Below the pieces are notes generated by a model that saw only the letters and a list, made by a program, of their open reading frames with translations, did not search any database and had not been told where the DNA came from. Positions 31,391 to 40,654 of a DNA stretch of 64,000 nucleotides are shown here, piece after piece. The position numbers were made by a program, and so were the translations under genes. Position 1 is the stretch's first letter; every line of letters starts with the position of its first letter. Where the stretch lies: positions 310,001-374,000 of the forward strand of contig NZ_LIPT01000001.1 of NCBI RefSeq assembly GCF_001418225.1, in the 5' to 3' direction. This DNA comes from Pannonibacter indicus. Its GTDB lineage: Bacteria > Pseudomonadota > Alphaproteobacteria > Rhizobiales > Stappiaceae.

Positions 31391-32278
31391 TCAGTCTTTT
31401 GCCGCCAGATAGCCGCCTGCAAGCACCATATCCCACTCCGCCTCATTACAGCGGCGCGCAATAAATTCCTCCCTGTCACAGGCGGGAAGCGCAAGTGCCG
31501 CGATGAGAGCACTGTGATACAGGCCTGAAAACAGCGCCGTCCGTTCTGCCATCAGGATATCACGCGCGCCGCCATTGCCGCGAACACGTTTCATGTAGTC
31601 CTTCTGGTCAAAGAGCAGCGCCTGCAGCACCGTGCGGTGGATCACCTTGCCGGTGTTCTCCCGGAAGAACTGCACCACACGCCTCGTCCCGCCGTTGACG
31701 GCCCGCAGTTCGCGGAAGCGCACCATGTCCAGCCCTTCAAAGCGGCTGTCCGGCAGCTGGCCATCGCGGATCATCCAGTGAATATGCCCGAAACTGGACC
31801 GCCGGACACTCCGCTTTCCATCCCGGTTCGGCTGGTTCAGATAGTCCTCGCGGGCAATCATGATGCCGATGGAGCAGCGGCGCTCTTCCGTTGCCACCAT
31901 AACCAGCAGGCAGGGCTCGGCATTGCGGAAGGTCTCGGGCGGGATCATCCAGGTTTCGCGGACGGTATTCTTCACGTCCACGTCCTCACCCAGCAGGCGG
32001 AAGTCGCGCAGGCCTTTGGGAACCCCGAGAAAATCGCGCAGGAAATGCTCCACCTTCAGGCCGATGAACGTCTTTTCCACATTGTCGAGGTCGGACACCC
32101 GCGTGCGTGCCGTGCGCACCGGATCAATCACGTATTCCACGGCTTCGCGGATCAGCTCGGGAAAGATCCGGATGAACTGCGCCTCGCCGCCAGCAAGCCG
32201 GAAAATCTCATCCGCGATCAGTTTCAGCTTCTGCTGATCCTGCTGCCGCAGATCGGCCGGGGAGCCATCGCCGATCAT
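31391..32278 (-). CDS. NaeI-family type II restriction endonuclease
   Basis: A 295-residue protein with clear resemblance to NaeI (GCCGGC). It keeps a cluster equivalent to NaeI Glu70, Asp86, Asp95 and Lys97: Glu77, Asp92, Asp101 and Lys103, with the last three at the same spacing. It also has WMIPPETF and the second-domain signature DYMKRVRGNGGARDILMAE. NaeI needs two sites and has a topoisomerase-like effector domain. The start codon overlaps the methylase stop by 4 bp (ATGA). The recognition sequence here is inferred, not proven. Confidence 0.85.
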   Translation of the reverse strand: MIGDGSPADLRQQDQQKLKLIADEIFRLAGGEAQFIRIFPELIREAVEYVIDPVRTARTRVSDLDNVEKTFIGLKVEHFLRDFLGVPKGLRDFRLLGEDVDVKNTVRETWMIPPETFRNAEPCLLVMVATEERRCSIGIMIAREDYLNQPNRDGKRSVRRSSFGHIHWMIRDGQLPDSRFEGLDMVRFRELRAVNGGTRRVVQFFRENTGKVIHRTVLQALLFDQKDYMKRVRGNGGARDILMAERTALFSGLYHSALIAALALPACDREEFIARRCNEAEWDMVLAGGYLAAKD

Positions 32279-33243
32279 TCCGCCGCTTCACGCCCTGCCA
32301 GCGCGGGCATGCCCAGAGCCACGGCTATGCAGCGGGCAACGGCAGCGGCCACAGGCGGCGGGAAGGCATTGCCGACCTGCCGGTAGGCAGCCGTCTTGCG
32401 GCCCGAAAATTCCCAGCTGTCCGGAAAGCCCTGAATCCGGGCGACCATCCGCACGGTGAGCCGGGGCATTCCCTCATGGTCCGGCGCAGGACACTCATCG
32501 GCAATCGTCCGCCCCTCGACCCCCAGCTCCGCCCAAGCCCGCCGGGCACGTGTCGGGCCAAGATCCGGCCCGCCGTGCTTCTTGGAACCGCCAACCACCG
32601 TCGGAGCAATGCGGCAGGCCTGCTCCTTCCAGGCCGCAGCCCCTGCCCAGCCGCCTGCGGCCATCAGGTCATGCAGCGCTTCGCCCACAGTGGCTGCCGG
32701 AACCTTTGTTTCGGGCCATGTAAAGTTGTCCGCAAACTCGCGCTGCAACGCCACCATCACCACACGGGGCCGGAGCTGCGGCACGCCGAAATCGGAGGCC
32801 TGCAGCAGCTTCCAGAACACCTTGAAGCCAATCTTGCGCAGACGCAGCTCGATGAACTCGCGGTAGGACTGGAACGAAGGGTCCAGCATGCCGCGCACAT
32901 TCTCGAACATGATGGCACGCGGCTTAACCCGCTCTGCAATCTCCACGCCCCGCGTGAAGAGATTGCGCTCGTCCTTCTCGCCCAGCTGCTTGCCAGCCAC
33001 TGAGAAGGGCGGACAGGGCAAGCCACCGGCCAGAAGATCCACGCCCTGATACTGTTCGAAATCGAAGTCCTGAAACAGGTCATGCTCATGAACCGTCCAC
33101 TCCGGCCGGTTCAAACGCAGCGTCTGGCAGGCGTGCGGGTCATTCTCGAACAGAGCAGCATGATCAAAACCCGCCATCTCCAAGCCAAGTGCCTGCCCGC
33201 CGCCTCCGGCGCAGAGTTCCAGAGATGTCAGCTGATTCCTCAT
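32275..33243 (-). CDS. DNA (cytosine-5) methyltransferase
   Basis: A 322-residue C5 methylase. In order: SAM motif [19 protein letters not shown] (I), the catalytic Cys77 in [12 protein letters not shown] (IV), ENV at 114-116 (VI), [11 protein letters not shown] (VIII), a target-recognition segment around 205-255 ([20 protein letters not shown]) and [12 protein letters not shown] (X). It protects host DNA from the NaeI-like endonuclease translated just after it. Starts at ATG 33243, with no strong ribosome site. The LexA-type box lies in the divergent gap shared with uvrB. Confidence 0.95.
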   Translation of the reverse strand: MRNQLTSLELCAGGGGQALGLEMAGFDHAALFENDPHACQTLRLNRPEWTVHEHDLFQDFDFEQYQGVDLLAGGLPCPPFSVAGKQLGEKDERNLFTRGVEIAERVKPRAIMFENVRGMLDPSFQSYREFIELRLRKIGFKVFWKLLQASDFGVPQLRPRVVMVALQREFADNFTWPETKVPAATVGEALHDLMAAGGWAGAAAWKEQACRIAPTVVGGSKKHGGPDLGPTRARRAWAELGVEGRTIADECPAPDHEGMPRLTVRMVARIQGFPDSWEFSGRKTAAYRQVGNAFPPPVAAAVARCIAVALGMPALAGREAAE

Positions 33244-33311
33244 GCGGTATCCTCAAGACGGCGTGGCGCCGTGCGGGCGCAAGCATACATGGACCGTGAA
33301 TATCAGAAAAA

Positions 33312-33326
33312 GAACAAAATACGAAC
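33312..33326. promoter_or_regulatory. LexA (SOS) box for uvrB
   Basis: GAAC-AAAATAC-GAAC matches the alphaproteobacterial LexA direct repeat (GTTC-N7-GTTC read on the other strand). It lies in the 208-bp gap between the divergent methylase gene and uvrB, about 125 bp before the chosen uvrB start. Confidence 0.75.
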
Positions 33327-33451
33327 AACTTTCTTTTCCCCAGCTCGGCCGCCAAATTCGGGTCACGCCCGATTACAGTCTGTATTTCCGGTCAGAACAA
33401 AGCCGCAACTCCCCCTTTCCCCGGCAGCGGTTTCGGCCCATATTGCACGGC

Positions 33452-36373
33452 ATGAGCAAGAAGCCTGCCTCCCCCTCCACTCCGGCCCCCTCCAGCCAGC
33501 CGGAAGGCTTTGGCGAAGCGCTGCAGGCGGCGTTTGAGGGCGCGCCTCTGTCAACCGTCAGCCTGTCGGGATCGATTGCCGACTGGGCGGAAGAGATCGC
33601 GGGAGCGGCGGAGAAGCTTCCAGCTGAGCTACCCGCACCAGCGGCAGATGCGGCACCACGCAAGGCCGCACGCCGCGAGGGCAAGGCGGAGACCGGCAGC
33701 CGGTCCTCGCGTGGCACCTCCATCGGCAAGGCCGGGAGCGCGAGAGAGAGGGCGGCGGGCGGTCTCAATCCGGTGGCCGGGCTCGATATCTCGCTGGAAG
33801 AGGCCGAGAAGCTTGAACTGCATCTCAAGGAGAACAAAAAGAAGAAGGGCCGCAACGCCCTGCCGGAGCTCTCCGGCAATCAGGGCGCCACGGCCACAGT
33901 GCAGGCACTGTCGGCGCTGATCGAAAGCGGCAATCCGCTGCACAAGAATGGCGAACTGTGGGTGCCGCACCGGCCCGAAAGGCCGGAGAAATCCGAAGGC
34001 GGCGTACCGATCGTGCTGAAATCCGCCTATGAGCCGCGCGGTGACCAGCCCACGGCCATTGCGGAGCTGGTTTCCGGCCTTGAAAGCGGCGAGCAGACGC
34101 AGGTTCTGCTGGGCGTCACCGGCTCGGGCAAAACCTACACCATGGCGCAGGTCATCGCCCGCACCCAGCGCCCGGCGCTGATCCTGGCGCCGAACAAGAC
34201 GCTTGCGGCGCAGCTTTACGGCGAGTTCAAGAGCTTCTTTCCGGACAATGCCGTCGAATATTTCGTCTCCTACTACGACTATTACCAGCCCGAGGCCTAT
34301 GTGCCGCGGACGGACACCTATATCGAGAAGGAATCCTCGATCAACGAGCAGATCGACCGGATGCGCCACGCGGCCACCCGCGCCCTGATCGAGCGCGATG
34401 ACGTGATCATCGTCGCCTCCGTCTCCTGCATCTATGGTATCGGTTCGGTCGAGACCTATACGGCCATGACCTTCGCGCTGGAAGTTGGCGAGCGCATCGA
34501 CCAGCGCCAGCTGCTGGCCGATCTGGTGGCGCTGCAATACAAGCGCAACGACGCGGCCTTCCAGCGCGGCACCTTCCGGGTGCGCGGCGACACGGTGGAA
34601 CTGTTCCCGGCCCACCTTGAGGACCGGGCATGGCGCATTACGCTGTTTGGCGACGAGGTGGAATCGATCACCGAATTCGACCCGCTCACCGGCAAGAAAT
34701 CCGGCGAGATGAAGAGCGTCAAGATCTACGCCAATTCGCACTACGTGACGCCCAAGCCCACGCTGCAGCAGGCAATCCGTTCCATCAAGGCTGAGCTGAA
34801 GCAGCGGCTGGAAGAGCTGAACGCCCATGGCCGCCTGCTGGAAGCCCAGCGGCTGGAACAGCGCACCATGTATGATCTGGAGATGCTGGAGGCCACCGGC
34901 TCCTGCGCCGGCATCGAAAACTATTCGCGCTATCTGACCGGCCGCAAGCCGGGCGAGCCGCCCCCGACCCTGTTCGAATACCTGCCGGACAACGCGCTGG
35001 TATTCCTCGACGAAAGCCATGTCACCGTGCCGCAGATCGGCGCCATGTACCGGGGCGACTTCCGGCGCAAGGCGACGCTGGCGGAATACGGCTTCCGCCT
35101 GCCCTCCTGCATGGACAACCGGCCGCTGCGCTTCGAGGAATGGAACGCCATGCGGCCCCAGACCATCGCCGTGTCGGCCACGCCCGGCAAGTGGGAGCTG
35201 GACGAATCCGGCGGTGTCTTCGCCGAACAGGTGATCCGCCCCACCGGTCTCATCGACCCGCCGGTTCTGGTGCGCCCCGCCTCGTCACAGGTGGACGACC
35301 TGCTGGGCGAGGTGCGCGAGACATCTGCCAAGGGTTACCGCACGCTGGTCACCACCCTGACCAAGCGCATGGCCGAGGATCTGACCGAGTACCTGCACGA
35401 AAACGGCGTGCGGGTGCGCTATATGCATTCGGACATCGACACGCTGGAGCGCATCGAGATCATCCGTGACCTGCGCCTTGGCGCCTTTGACGTGCTGGTG
35501 GGCATCAACCTGCTGCGCGAAGGCCTCGACATTCCCGAATGCGCCCTGGTCGCCATTCTGGACGCGGACAAGGAAGGCTTCCTGCGCTCGGAAACCTCGC
35601 TGGTGCAGACCATCGGCCGTGCGGCGCGTAACGTGGATGGCAAGGTCATCCTCTATGCGGACACAATCACCGGCTCCATGGAGCGGGCGATGGCGGAAAC
35701 CAACCGCCGCCGCGAGAAGCAGATTGCCTACAACACCGAGCATGGCATCACCCCGGAAAGCGTGAAGCGCTCCATCGGCGACATTCTGGAAAGCATCTAC
35801 GAGCAGGACCACGTCACCGTGGATGCAGGCTTTGCCGAGGACGGCAATCTGGTCGGGCACAATTTCAAGGCCCATCTGGAAAGCCTCGAAAAGCAGATGC
35901 GCGAAGCCGCCGCAGATCTCGACTTCGAAACCGCCGCCCGGCTGCGCGATGAAATCCGCCGCCTGCAGGCAACCGAGCTTGCCCTCAGCAGCGATCCCTT
36001 GGCCCGCCAGTCCGAGGTGGAAGAGCAAGGCGGCAGTTATCGGGGCGAACGGCTCTATGGCGCAGGCGGCACCAAGGAAGGCGCCAGCGGCAAGAAGAAG
36101 GAAACGGCGGCCGACCGCGCCCGGGCGGCCAAGTCCTCAAGCATGCCAGCGCCGAGCTCAAAGGTGCGCAAGAACTCGCTGGACGAAATGACCGTCGGCC
36201 GCACCGAGGTGCCCGCCCATGCAGGCCCTCTGCCGAAGAAGCCCGTCATCCAGGCAGAGGACGCCCCGCATCTCACCCGGCGCGGCAAGACCGGCATCGG
36301 CTCCTACGAAGATCCGGCAGACGAAAAACGCCGCAAGGGGCGCTCCCGCAAGACAGGAAGGCCGGGAGAGTGA
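33452..36373 (+). CDS. uvrB: UvrABC excinuclease subunit B
   Basis: Damage-verifying helicase of nucleotide excision repair. The 973-residue product is about 300 longer than E. coli UvrB: an extra Ala/Pro/Lys-rich N-terminal region of roughly 190 residues and a disordered C-terminal tail (about 860-973) flank the core. In the core are [12 protein letters not shown] (about 220), the beta-hairpin [41 protein letters not shown] and [12 protein letters not shown], then the C-terminal UVR motif [16 protein letters not shown] (about 805-845). The ATG at 33452 is the first sensible start. Confidence 0.97.
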   Translation: MSKKPASPSTPAPSSQPEGFGEALQAAFEGAPLSTVSLSGSIADWAEEIAGAAEKLPAELPAPAADAAPRKAARREGKAETGSRSSRGTSIGKAGSARERAAGGLNPVAGLDISLEEAEKLELHLKENKKKKGRNALPELSGNQGATATVQALSALIESGNPLHKNGELWVPHRPERPEKSEGGVPIVLKSAYEPRGDQPTAIAELVSGLESGEQTQVLLGVTGSGKTYTMAQVIARTQRPALILAPNKTLAAQLYGEFKSFFPDNAVEYFVSYYDYYQPEAYVPRTDTYIEKESSINEQIDRMRHAATRALIERDDVIIVASVSCIYGIGSVETYTAMTFALEVGERIDQRQLLADLVALQYKRNDAAFQRGTFRVRGDTVELFPAHLEDRAWRITLFGDEVESITEFDPLTGKKSGEMKSVKIYANSHYVTPKPTLQQAIRSIKAELKQRLEELNAHGRLLEAQRLEQRTMYDLEMLEATGSCAGIENYSRYLTGRKPGEPPPTLFEYLPDNALVFLDESHVTVPQIGAMYRGDFRRKATLAEYGFRLPSCMDNRPLRFEEWNAMRPQTIAVSATPGKWELDESGGVFAEQVIRPTGLIDPPVLVRPASSQVDDLLGEVRETSAKGYRTLVTTLTKRMAEDLTEYLHENGVRVRYMHSDIDTLERIEIIRDLRLGAFDVLVGINLLREGLDIPECALVAILDADKEGFLRSETSLVQTIGRAARNVDGKVILYADTITGSMERAMAETNRRREKQIAYNTEHGITPESVKRSIGDILESIYEQDHVTVDAGFAEDGNLVGHNFKAHLESLEKQMREAAADLDFETAARLRDEIRRLQATELALSSDPLARQSEVEEQGGSYRGERLYGAGGTKEGASGKKKETAADRARAAKSSSMPAPSSKVRKNSLDEMTVGRTEVPAHAGPLPKKPVIQAEDAPHLTRRGKTGIGSYEDPADEKRRKGRSRKTGRPGE

Positions 36374-36711
36374 AATCATTCGTCTTCCTCCTCGCTGCGG
36401 CCCTCGCCCTGCCCTCTCTCATCCCTGCCCCGGTTCTGGCGGCAGGGGCAGAGCTGCCGGCATGTGCGGTGACGGGGGCACGGTCGGTGTTCATCAATGG
36501 GCGCCCGGCGCTGCGGCTTGCGGATGTGGCCGGATGCCCGGCGGGCATGTTCGAGACCGTGCCGGAGCTTTTCATCGAGGGACAGCCCGCTGTGCGGCTG
36601 TCGGCGCCAAAGGAAGGCTGTAGCGCCACCGGCTCATCCAACGTGATTGCTGGGGGCGGCATGGCACCAAGAGCGGGTGATGTGGCCTGCCCGCCTGCTC
36701 CCCAGCGCTAG
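36370..36711 (+). CDS. Exported PAAR-like repeat protein
   Basis: A 113-residue protein starting at GTG 36370, overlapping the uvrB stop (GTGA). Residues 1-24 are a Sec signal peptide. The rest has two PAAR-like units ([22 protein letters not shown] and [15 protein letters not shown], then GSSNVIAGG), the cone-shaped fold found at type VI secretion spike tips. A signal peptide is unusual for a T6SS PAAR. No secretion cluster is nearby, so it may be a periplasmic or surface protein. Function unknown. Confidence 0.68.
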   Translation: MKSFVFLLAAALALPSLIPAPVLAAGAELPACAVTGARSVFINGRPALRLADVAGCPAGMFETVPELFIEGQPAVRLSAPKEGCSATGSSNVIAGGGMAPRAGDVACPPAPQR

Positions 36712-37017
36712 TTGACTTAACTCCGTTTTTATTTGAGCCTTGAAGCTGCTGCAGGTGACGCTGATGCGTTCCATCAATCCCTGCATAAATTGTCAGCATC
36801 CAGGTATTCCGGTCTGCGCCTCAGCGTTCTGAGCACCTCGTCAAAATTACTGAATACCCTGATTTCATATCTTCGTGAATTCGCAGTCGATGCAGTTACT
36901 TGGAAAGACGCCCTGAGCGGAAATTCCGTAGATCCGGAGAAAGTAGATCGTCCGGTTACCGGGCCTTAATCGGAACAAAGCAAGCTGCACGAGCGATCTG
37001 GCACTGTGGGAGGGGAC
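36712..37017. other. Gap between PAAR-like and solute-binding genes
   Basis: 306 bp, somewhat AT-richer than its surroundings. A 78-codon open frame in it has no ribosome site or recognisable content. I see no clear promoter or hairpin. Confidence 0.4.
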
Positions 37018-37767
37018 ATGGTGGGGTGTCTGGCGGGCAAGGGACGGCGGTATTTCAGATACTCCGCCATCTTGACAGTGCTGATTGCACTGCTAGCCAA
37101 GGGCCAAGCCTGTGCAGAGGCGCAACCGGCCTTGCGGCTGACTACACTGGAATGGCCGCCTCATGTTTTCGCAGATGGTTCCGGTCCCGTGGCAGATGCG
37201 GTCAGGCAGGCCTTCAGCCGGACCGGGCAGGCTGTGATCATAGAGGTTCACCCGTGGCACCGGGCAGTTTCGCTTGTGGCTGAAAACCCGGCCTATGCGG
37301 GCGTCTTTCCCGCGTACTATTCCCTCAAGGCGGATGCAGAAGCGGACGGTCACCGTTGTCTTTTCTCGCAGCCTTTTGACAAAAGCCCACTGGGCTTGGC
37401 CGAGCACCGCAGCAAGCCCGTGACATGGGACAGAATCGGCGATCTCGCAGATCTGCGGATCGGCACGGTCCGCGGCTACAAAAATGAGGACATGTTTGAT
37501 CTTCTGGTCGCAACGGGAAGAATTCACGCAGTTGAAGCCACCAGCGACGAGCAGAACCTGCGTAATCTCGTCGAGGGGAAAATTGCCGCTGCGGTGATCG
37601 ATCTCAAGGTCTACGAACACCTGACCGCCAACACGCAGGACCTCAAGGACGCCGCTGGAAACTTGCAGTTCAACAGCCGGCTCCTGGGCACTCCGGACTT
37701 CCATATCTGCTTTCAGAACTCCCCCCAGGGCCGCCGCGCGCGCGAGATCTTCGAGAAGGGCCTCTGA
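37018..37767 (+). CDS. Periplasmic amino-acid-type solute-binding protein
   Basis: A 249-residue protein of the SBP_bac_3 family, with a signal peptide ending near ACAEAQP and the opening LRLTTLEWPPHVFADGSGPVADAVRQAFSRTGQAV. ATG 37018 follows GGAGGGGA. Later come the DLRIGTVRGYKNEDMFD and GKIAAAVIDLKVYEHL segments of the hinge. No permease or ATPase gene is adjacent, so it is an orphan binding protein; a few members of this class act as ligand-sensing or mechanism-variant proteins. The ligand is unknown. Confidence 0.82.
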   Translation: MVGCLAGKGRRYFRYSAILTVLIALLAKGQACAEAQPALRLTTLEWPPHVFADGSGPVADAVRQAFSRTGQAVIIEVHPWHRAVSLVAENPAYAGVFPAYYSLKADAEADGHRCLFSQPFDKSPLGLAEHRSKPVTWDRIGDLADLRIGTVRGYKNEDMFDLLVATGRIHAVEATSDEQNLRNLVEGKIAAAVIDLKVYEHLTANTQDLKDAAGNLQFNSRLLGTPDFHICFQNSPQGRRAREIFEKGL

Positions 37768-37973
37768 TCCCGGCTCCCAAAGAACTTGGCTCACCGGGAG
37801 TTGGCCAAGCCCATGCGGCGTCTATGTCTTTTCGAGCCGTCATGCCCCCCGGCAGAGCCGGCATCACGCTCCCGTGAAACTCCGCCTGCCCTCTTGTTCA
37901 AACAAGGAACAATCCGGCCCGCGCTGCATTGCGTAAAGGCCTGAAACGGAATGGCAGACAGGAGGATGAATTC

Positions 37974-38615
37974 ATGACCATCACCCCGCCGCAAGATCAG
38001 CAGCGCGCCATCCGCGCCGCGCGTGCGCGCAGCATGTCCCACGCCATCGCAGGCGGCTTCACCGGCACCCAGTCGCGCCGTATCGTCATGGCCTTCGCCA
38101 TGGGGCTGCTGCTGGCGCTGGCCGTCACGGCCATGCCCCGCACGGCAGCAGCCGACGCCGGTCCGGCCACCCGGCTTGTCCCGTCCGCCGAACTCGTCGG
38201 CCAGGGCCGCATGACCTATTTCGGCTTCCGCGTCTTTGACGCAGAACTCTACGCCCCCCAGGGCCGCTATTCGCCGTCGAAACCCTTCGCACTGAAACTG
38301 ACTTACCTGCGCAATTTCAAGGGCGCGGACATTGCCAAGCGCTCCGTCGATGAAATGCGCCGTCAGGGCCTGCGGGACGAGGCCAAGCTGAAGCAATGGG
38401 GCGACCAGATGCGCGCCATCTTTCCGGATGTCTCGCAAGGCGCTTCCATTACCGGCGTCCGGGATGCCTCCGGCAAGGCAATCTTCTACAAGGATGGCCA
38501 GCAGATCGGCATGATCAATGATACCGAATTCTCCCGCCGCTTCTTTGCCATCTGGCTGGGCGACAACACGTCGAATCCCAGCCTGCAGGCCAGCCTGACC
38601 GGATCCGCCCGCTGA
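37974..38615 (+). CDS. Chalcone-isomerase-like (CHI-fold) exported protein
   Basis: A 213-residue protein with an N-terminal leader containing a hydrophobic stretch (MAFAMGLLLALAVTAMP) ending near AAADAG, then a CHI-like domain with LVPSAELVGQGRMTYFGFRVFDAELYAP and LTYLRNFKGADIAKRSVDEM. The bacterial members lack the plant enzyme's role and are probably fatty-acid-binding proteins. The GGAGG ribosome site at 37961-37965 sets the start. It overlaps the symporter gene start by one base, indicating one transcript. Confidence 0.82.
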   Translation: MTITPPQDQQRAIRAARARSMSHAIAGGFTGTQSRRIVMAFAMGLLLALAVTAMPRTAAADAGPATRLVPSAELVGQGRMTYFGFRVFDAELYAPQGRYSPSKPFALKLTYLRNFKGADIAKRSVDEMRRQGLRDEAKLKQWGDQMRAIFPDVSQGASITGVRDASGKAIFYKDGQQIGMINDTEFSRRFFAIWLGDNTSNPSLQASLTGSAR

Positions 38616-39967
38616 TGAACAGTCCCTTGCCCGCAACCAATGCCGTTCCGGGCAAAGGGGCCCTTTTCACCTACGGCTTCATGGCGCTGCCGCTCGCCTT
38701 TGCCGGTCTGCCGGTCTATCTGCACGCGCCAGACTTCTATGCAGCAACACTTGGTGTCCCGCTCGCCAGCCTCGGCACCGTGCTTCTGTTGCTGCGGCTG
38801 GTAGACGCCGTCCAGGATCCACTGATCGGCAGCCTCAGCGACCGCTTTTCCCATCTGCGCTGGGTGGTGCTGATGATGGGCAGCCTGCTGCTGGGCGGCG
38901 GTTTCTTCATCGTGTTCACACCGCCTGCAGGAGGGGGAGCACTCGGCTGGTTCGCCCTGTCCATCCTGCTCTGCACCACCGGCTATTCCATTGTCGCCAT
39001 CAACCTGCAGGCTCTCGGCGGGTTGTGGATCGCCACAGAACACGAGCGCACCCGTATCGCCGGATGGCGCGAGGCGCTGGGGCTGATCGGCCTGCTGCTG
39101 GCCTCCATTGCCCCAACGGTGCTGGATCAGGGCGCAGGCAAGGCAGCGGCATTCTCCCGGCTTGCCTGGCTCTATCTGCCGCTCCTGGCGCTTGCGCTGA
39201 TACTGCTTCTGCGCTGGCTGCGCCATGCGCCGCTGGCCCAGGAGACCGCAGGCACCAGCCCTGCGTTCCGCTGGCAGGATGTGACGGGTGACCGGTGGCG
39301 GCGGAGCTTCTTCGCCATCTATCTGGCCAACACCTTCGCCAGCGCCATTCCGGCGGTGCTGGTCATCTTTTTCATCCGCGACCGGCTGGGCGCGGAAGAT
39401 CTCACAGGCCTGTTCCTGCTGGCCTATTTCCTTTCCGGTGCCGCATCCATGCTGCTGTAGCAGGTTCTGTCCCGGCACATGGGCAAGCTGCAGGCCTGGG
39501 CCGCTTCCATGGGTCTGAGCGTGCTCACCTTCGTCTGGGCCATCTTCATCGTCGAGGGTGATATCGCAGCCTACACGGCCATCTGCCTGCTCTCGGGTCT
39601 TGCGCTGGGGGCGGATCTGGCTCTGCCGGCCTCGATCCTTGCCGACCACATTGCCCGCAGCCGCAGCGAAGGGGCCGCCAGCCGTCTTTATGCCGTGATG
39701 GCGCTGTTCACCAAGGGCGCCTTGGCGCTGGCAACAGGCATCACCCTGCCCGCGCTGGGCCTTGCAGGCTATCAGCCCGGTGAGCCGCTGACGGCGCAGA
39801 CGGGGCTTGCGCTCAGCATTGCCTATGCCGCGGTTCCCTGCCTGCTGAAACTGGCTACAATGGCATGGCTCTGGCGCAAGTCGGTCCTGCTGGCCCACGG
39901 CGGAGCAACGGGCCACGCCCCCGCCCAGGCGCATAGAATGCCCCCACCGGGAGACAGGCCGCGATGA
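38615..39967 (+). pseudogene. GPH/MFS_2-type sugar symporter broken by an amber codon
   Basis: Reading frame 38615-39967 would encode a normal 450-residue, 12-helix symporter of the MelB/GPH class. It starts MNSPLPATNAVPGKGALFTYG, and VDAVQDPLIGSLSDRF is the family motif. A single in-frame TAG at 39458-39460 divides it: residues 1-281 before, and a continuous in-frame second half after it. In the family this position is commonly Trp (motif like W-x-R-L-x-R-x-x-GK), so TGG to TAG explains it. It overlaps both neighbours by 1-4 bp. Likely inactive unless suppressed, or a sequencing error. Confidence 0.8.
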
Positions 39968-40317
39968 GCGTACGCCCGCCCAGCCAGTACAGGACGGAAG
40001 ACAAGGACCCGCTCGCCGCCGCCCTTGCGCAAGAGGTGATGGCAGAGAAAGCGGGAACCCTCGCCCGCCTGACCCGCAAGCTGGATGAGGCTCTGGCCCG
40101 GCTTGAGGGCGCCGCCCGGCGTCTTGCTGAAGCCCCGGAGGACGCAAGGCTTCGATCACGTCATCAGGACCGGCTGGAGGAGGCTGCCGAAGCACTCTGG
40201 CATGTGGTGATCCAGCGCGAGCTCTGCGGCCTGCGTCTGCACCGGGAGTTTCTGGACCTGATGCAGGTACCGGCACCGGTGCGCCTGCGCATGGGACCAA
40301 GGCCGGCACGCCGCTGA
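39964..40317 (+). CDS. Small helical protein (possibly DUF6665-like)
   Basis: A 117-residue protein: LAAALAQEVMAEKAGTLARLTRKLDEALARLEGAARRLAE is a long amphipathic helix, and LWHVVIQRELCGLRLHREFLDLM is conserved-looking. It resembles, from memory, the alphaproteobacterial DUF6665 group. The start overlaps the symporter stop (ATGA), so translation probably continues from it. No signal or membrane helix. Function unknown. Confidence 0.68.
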   Translation: MSVRPPSQYRTEDKDPLAAALAQEVMAEKAGTLARLTRKLDEALARLEGAARRLAEAPEDARLRSRHQDRLEEAAEALWHVVIQRELCGLRLHREFLDLMQVPAPVRLRMGPRPARR

Positions 40318-40654
40318 CGGCTGCTCCACCAAAGCCCCCACCTCCCGTCAAGGCCTTGCAGTGCCTCCGTTTTTCCCCTGACTGACGCAACGGCACACAA
40401 AGACGTGATATAAAACCGCAACACCTGCCAGAAACCTTGCCGCCAAAGCTCTGGATGATGCGGTATAAACGGCCGCAGACATTGATTCGGGCGCTGGCCT
40501 CGCGTATGGGTTCGCACGCCTGAGAGCACTGCATTGTGGACTGGAAACAACACATTTTCCGGTTCCACGGCTGCTCCGGTGAGTTTCCTTGTTTTGGACT
40601 TGTATCTTGCGGAGAGCCCCGTCTATTTCTGCCGGCGGGGGCCTGGAGTCAGGC
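40318..40654. other. Gap before the DUF1402 gene
   Basis: 337 bp without a supported gene. TATAAA at 40409-40414 is a possible -10, but no good -35 lies 16-18 bp before it. Short minus-strand frames here are antisense extensions with no ribosome site. Confidence 0.4.

Noticed and set aside
36733-36969. 78-codon frame in the gap after the PAAR-like gene
   Set aside because: No ribosome site and no recognisable content; base composition resembles non-coding DNA.
40386-40414. Promoter before the DUF1402 gene based on TATAAA
   Set aside because: No acceptable -35 hexamer 16-18 bp upstream, so only the -10-like string is noted.
38486-40555. A 689-codon minus-strand frame over the symporter region
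   Set aside because: Gln/Gly/Arg-rich antisense shadow. The symporter, small helical protein and their overlaps on the plus strand explain the region better.
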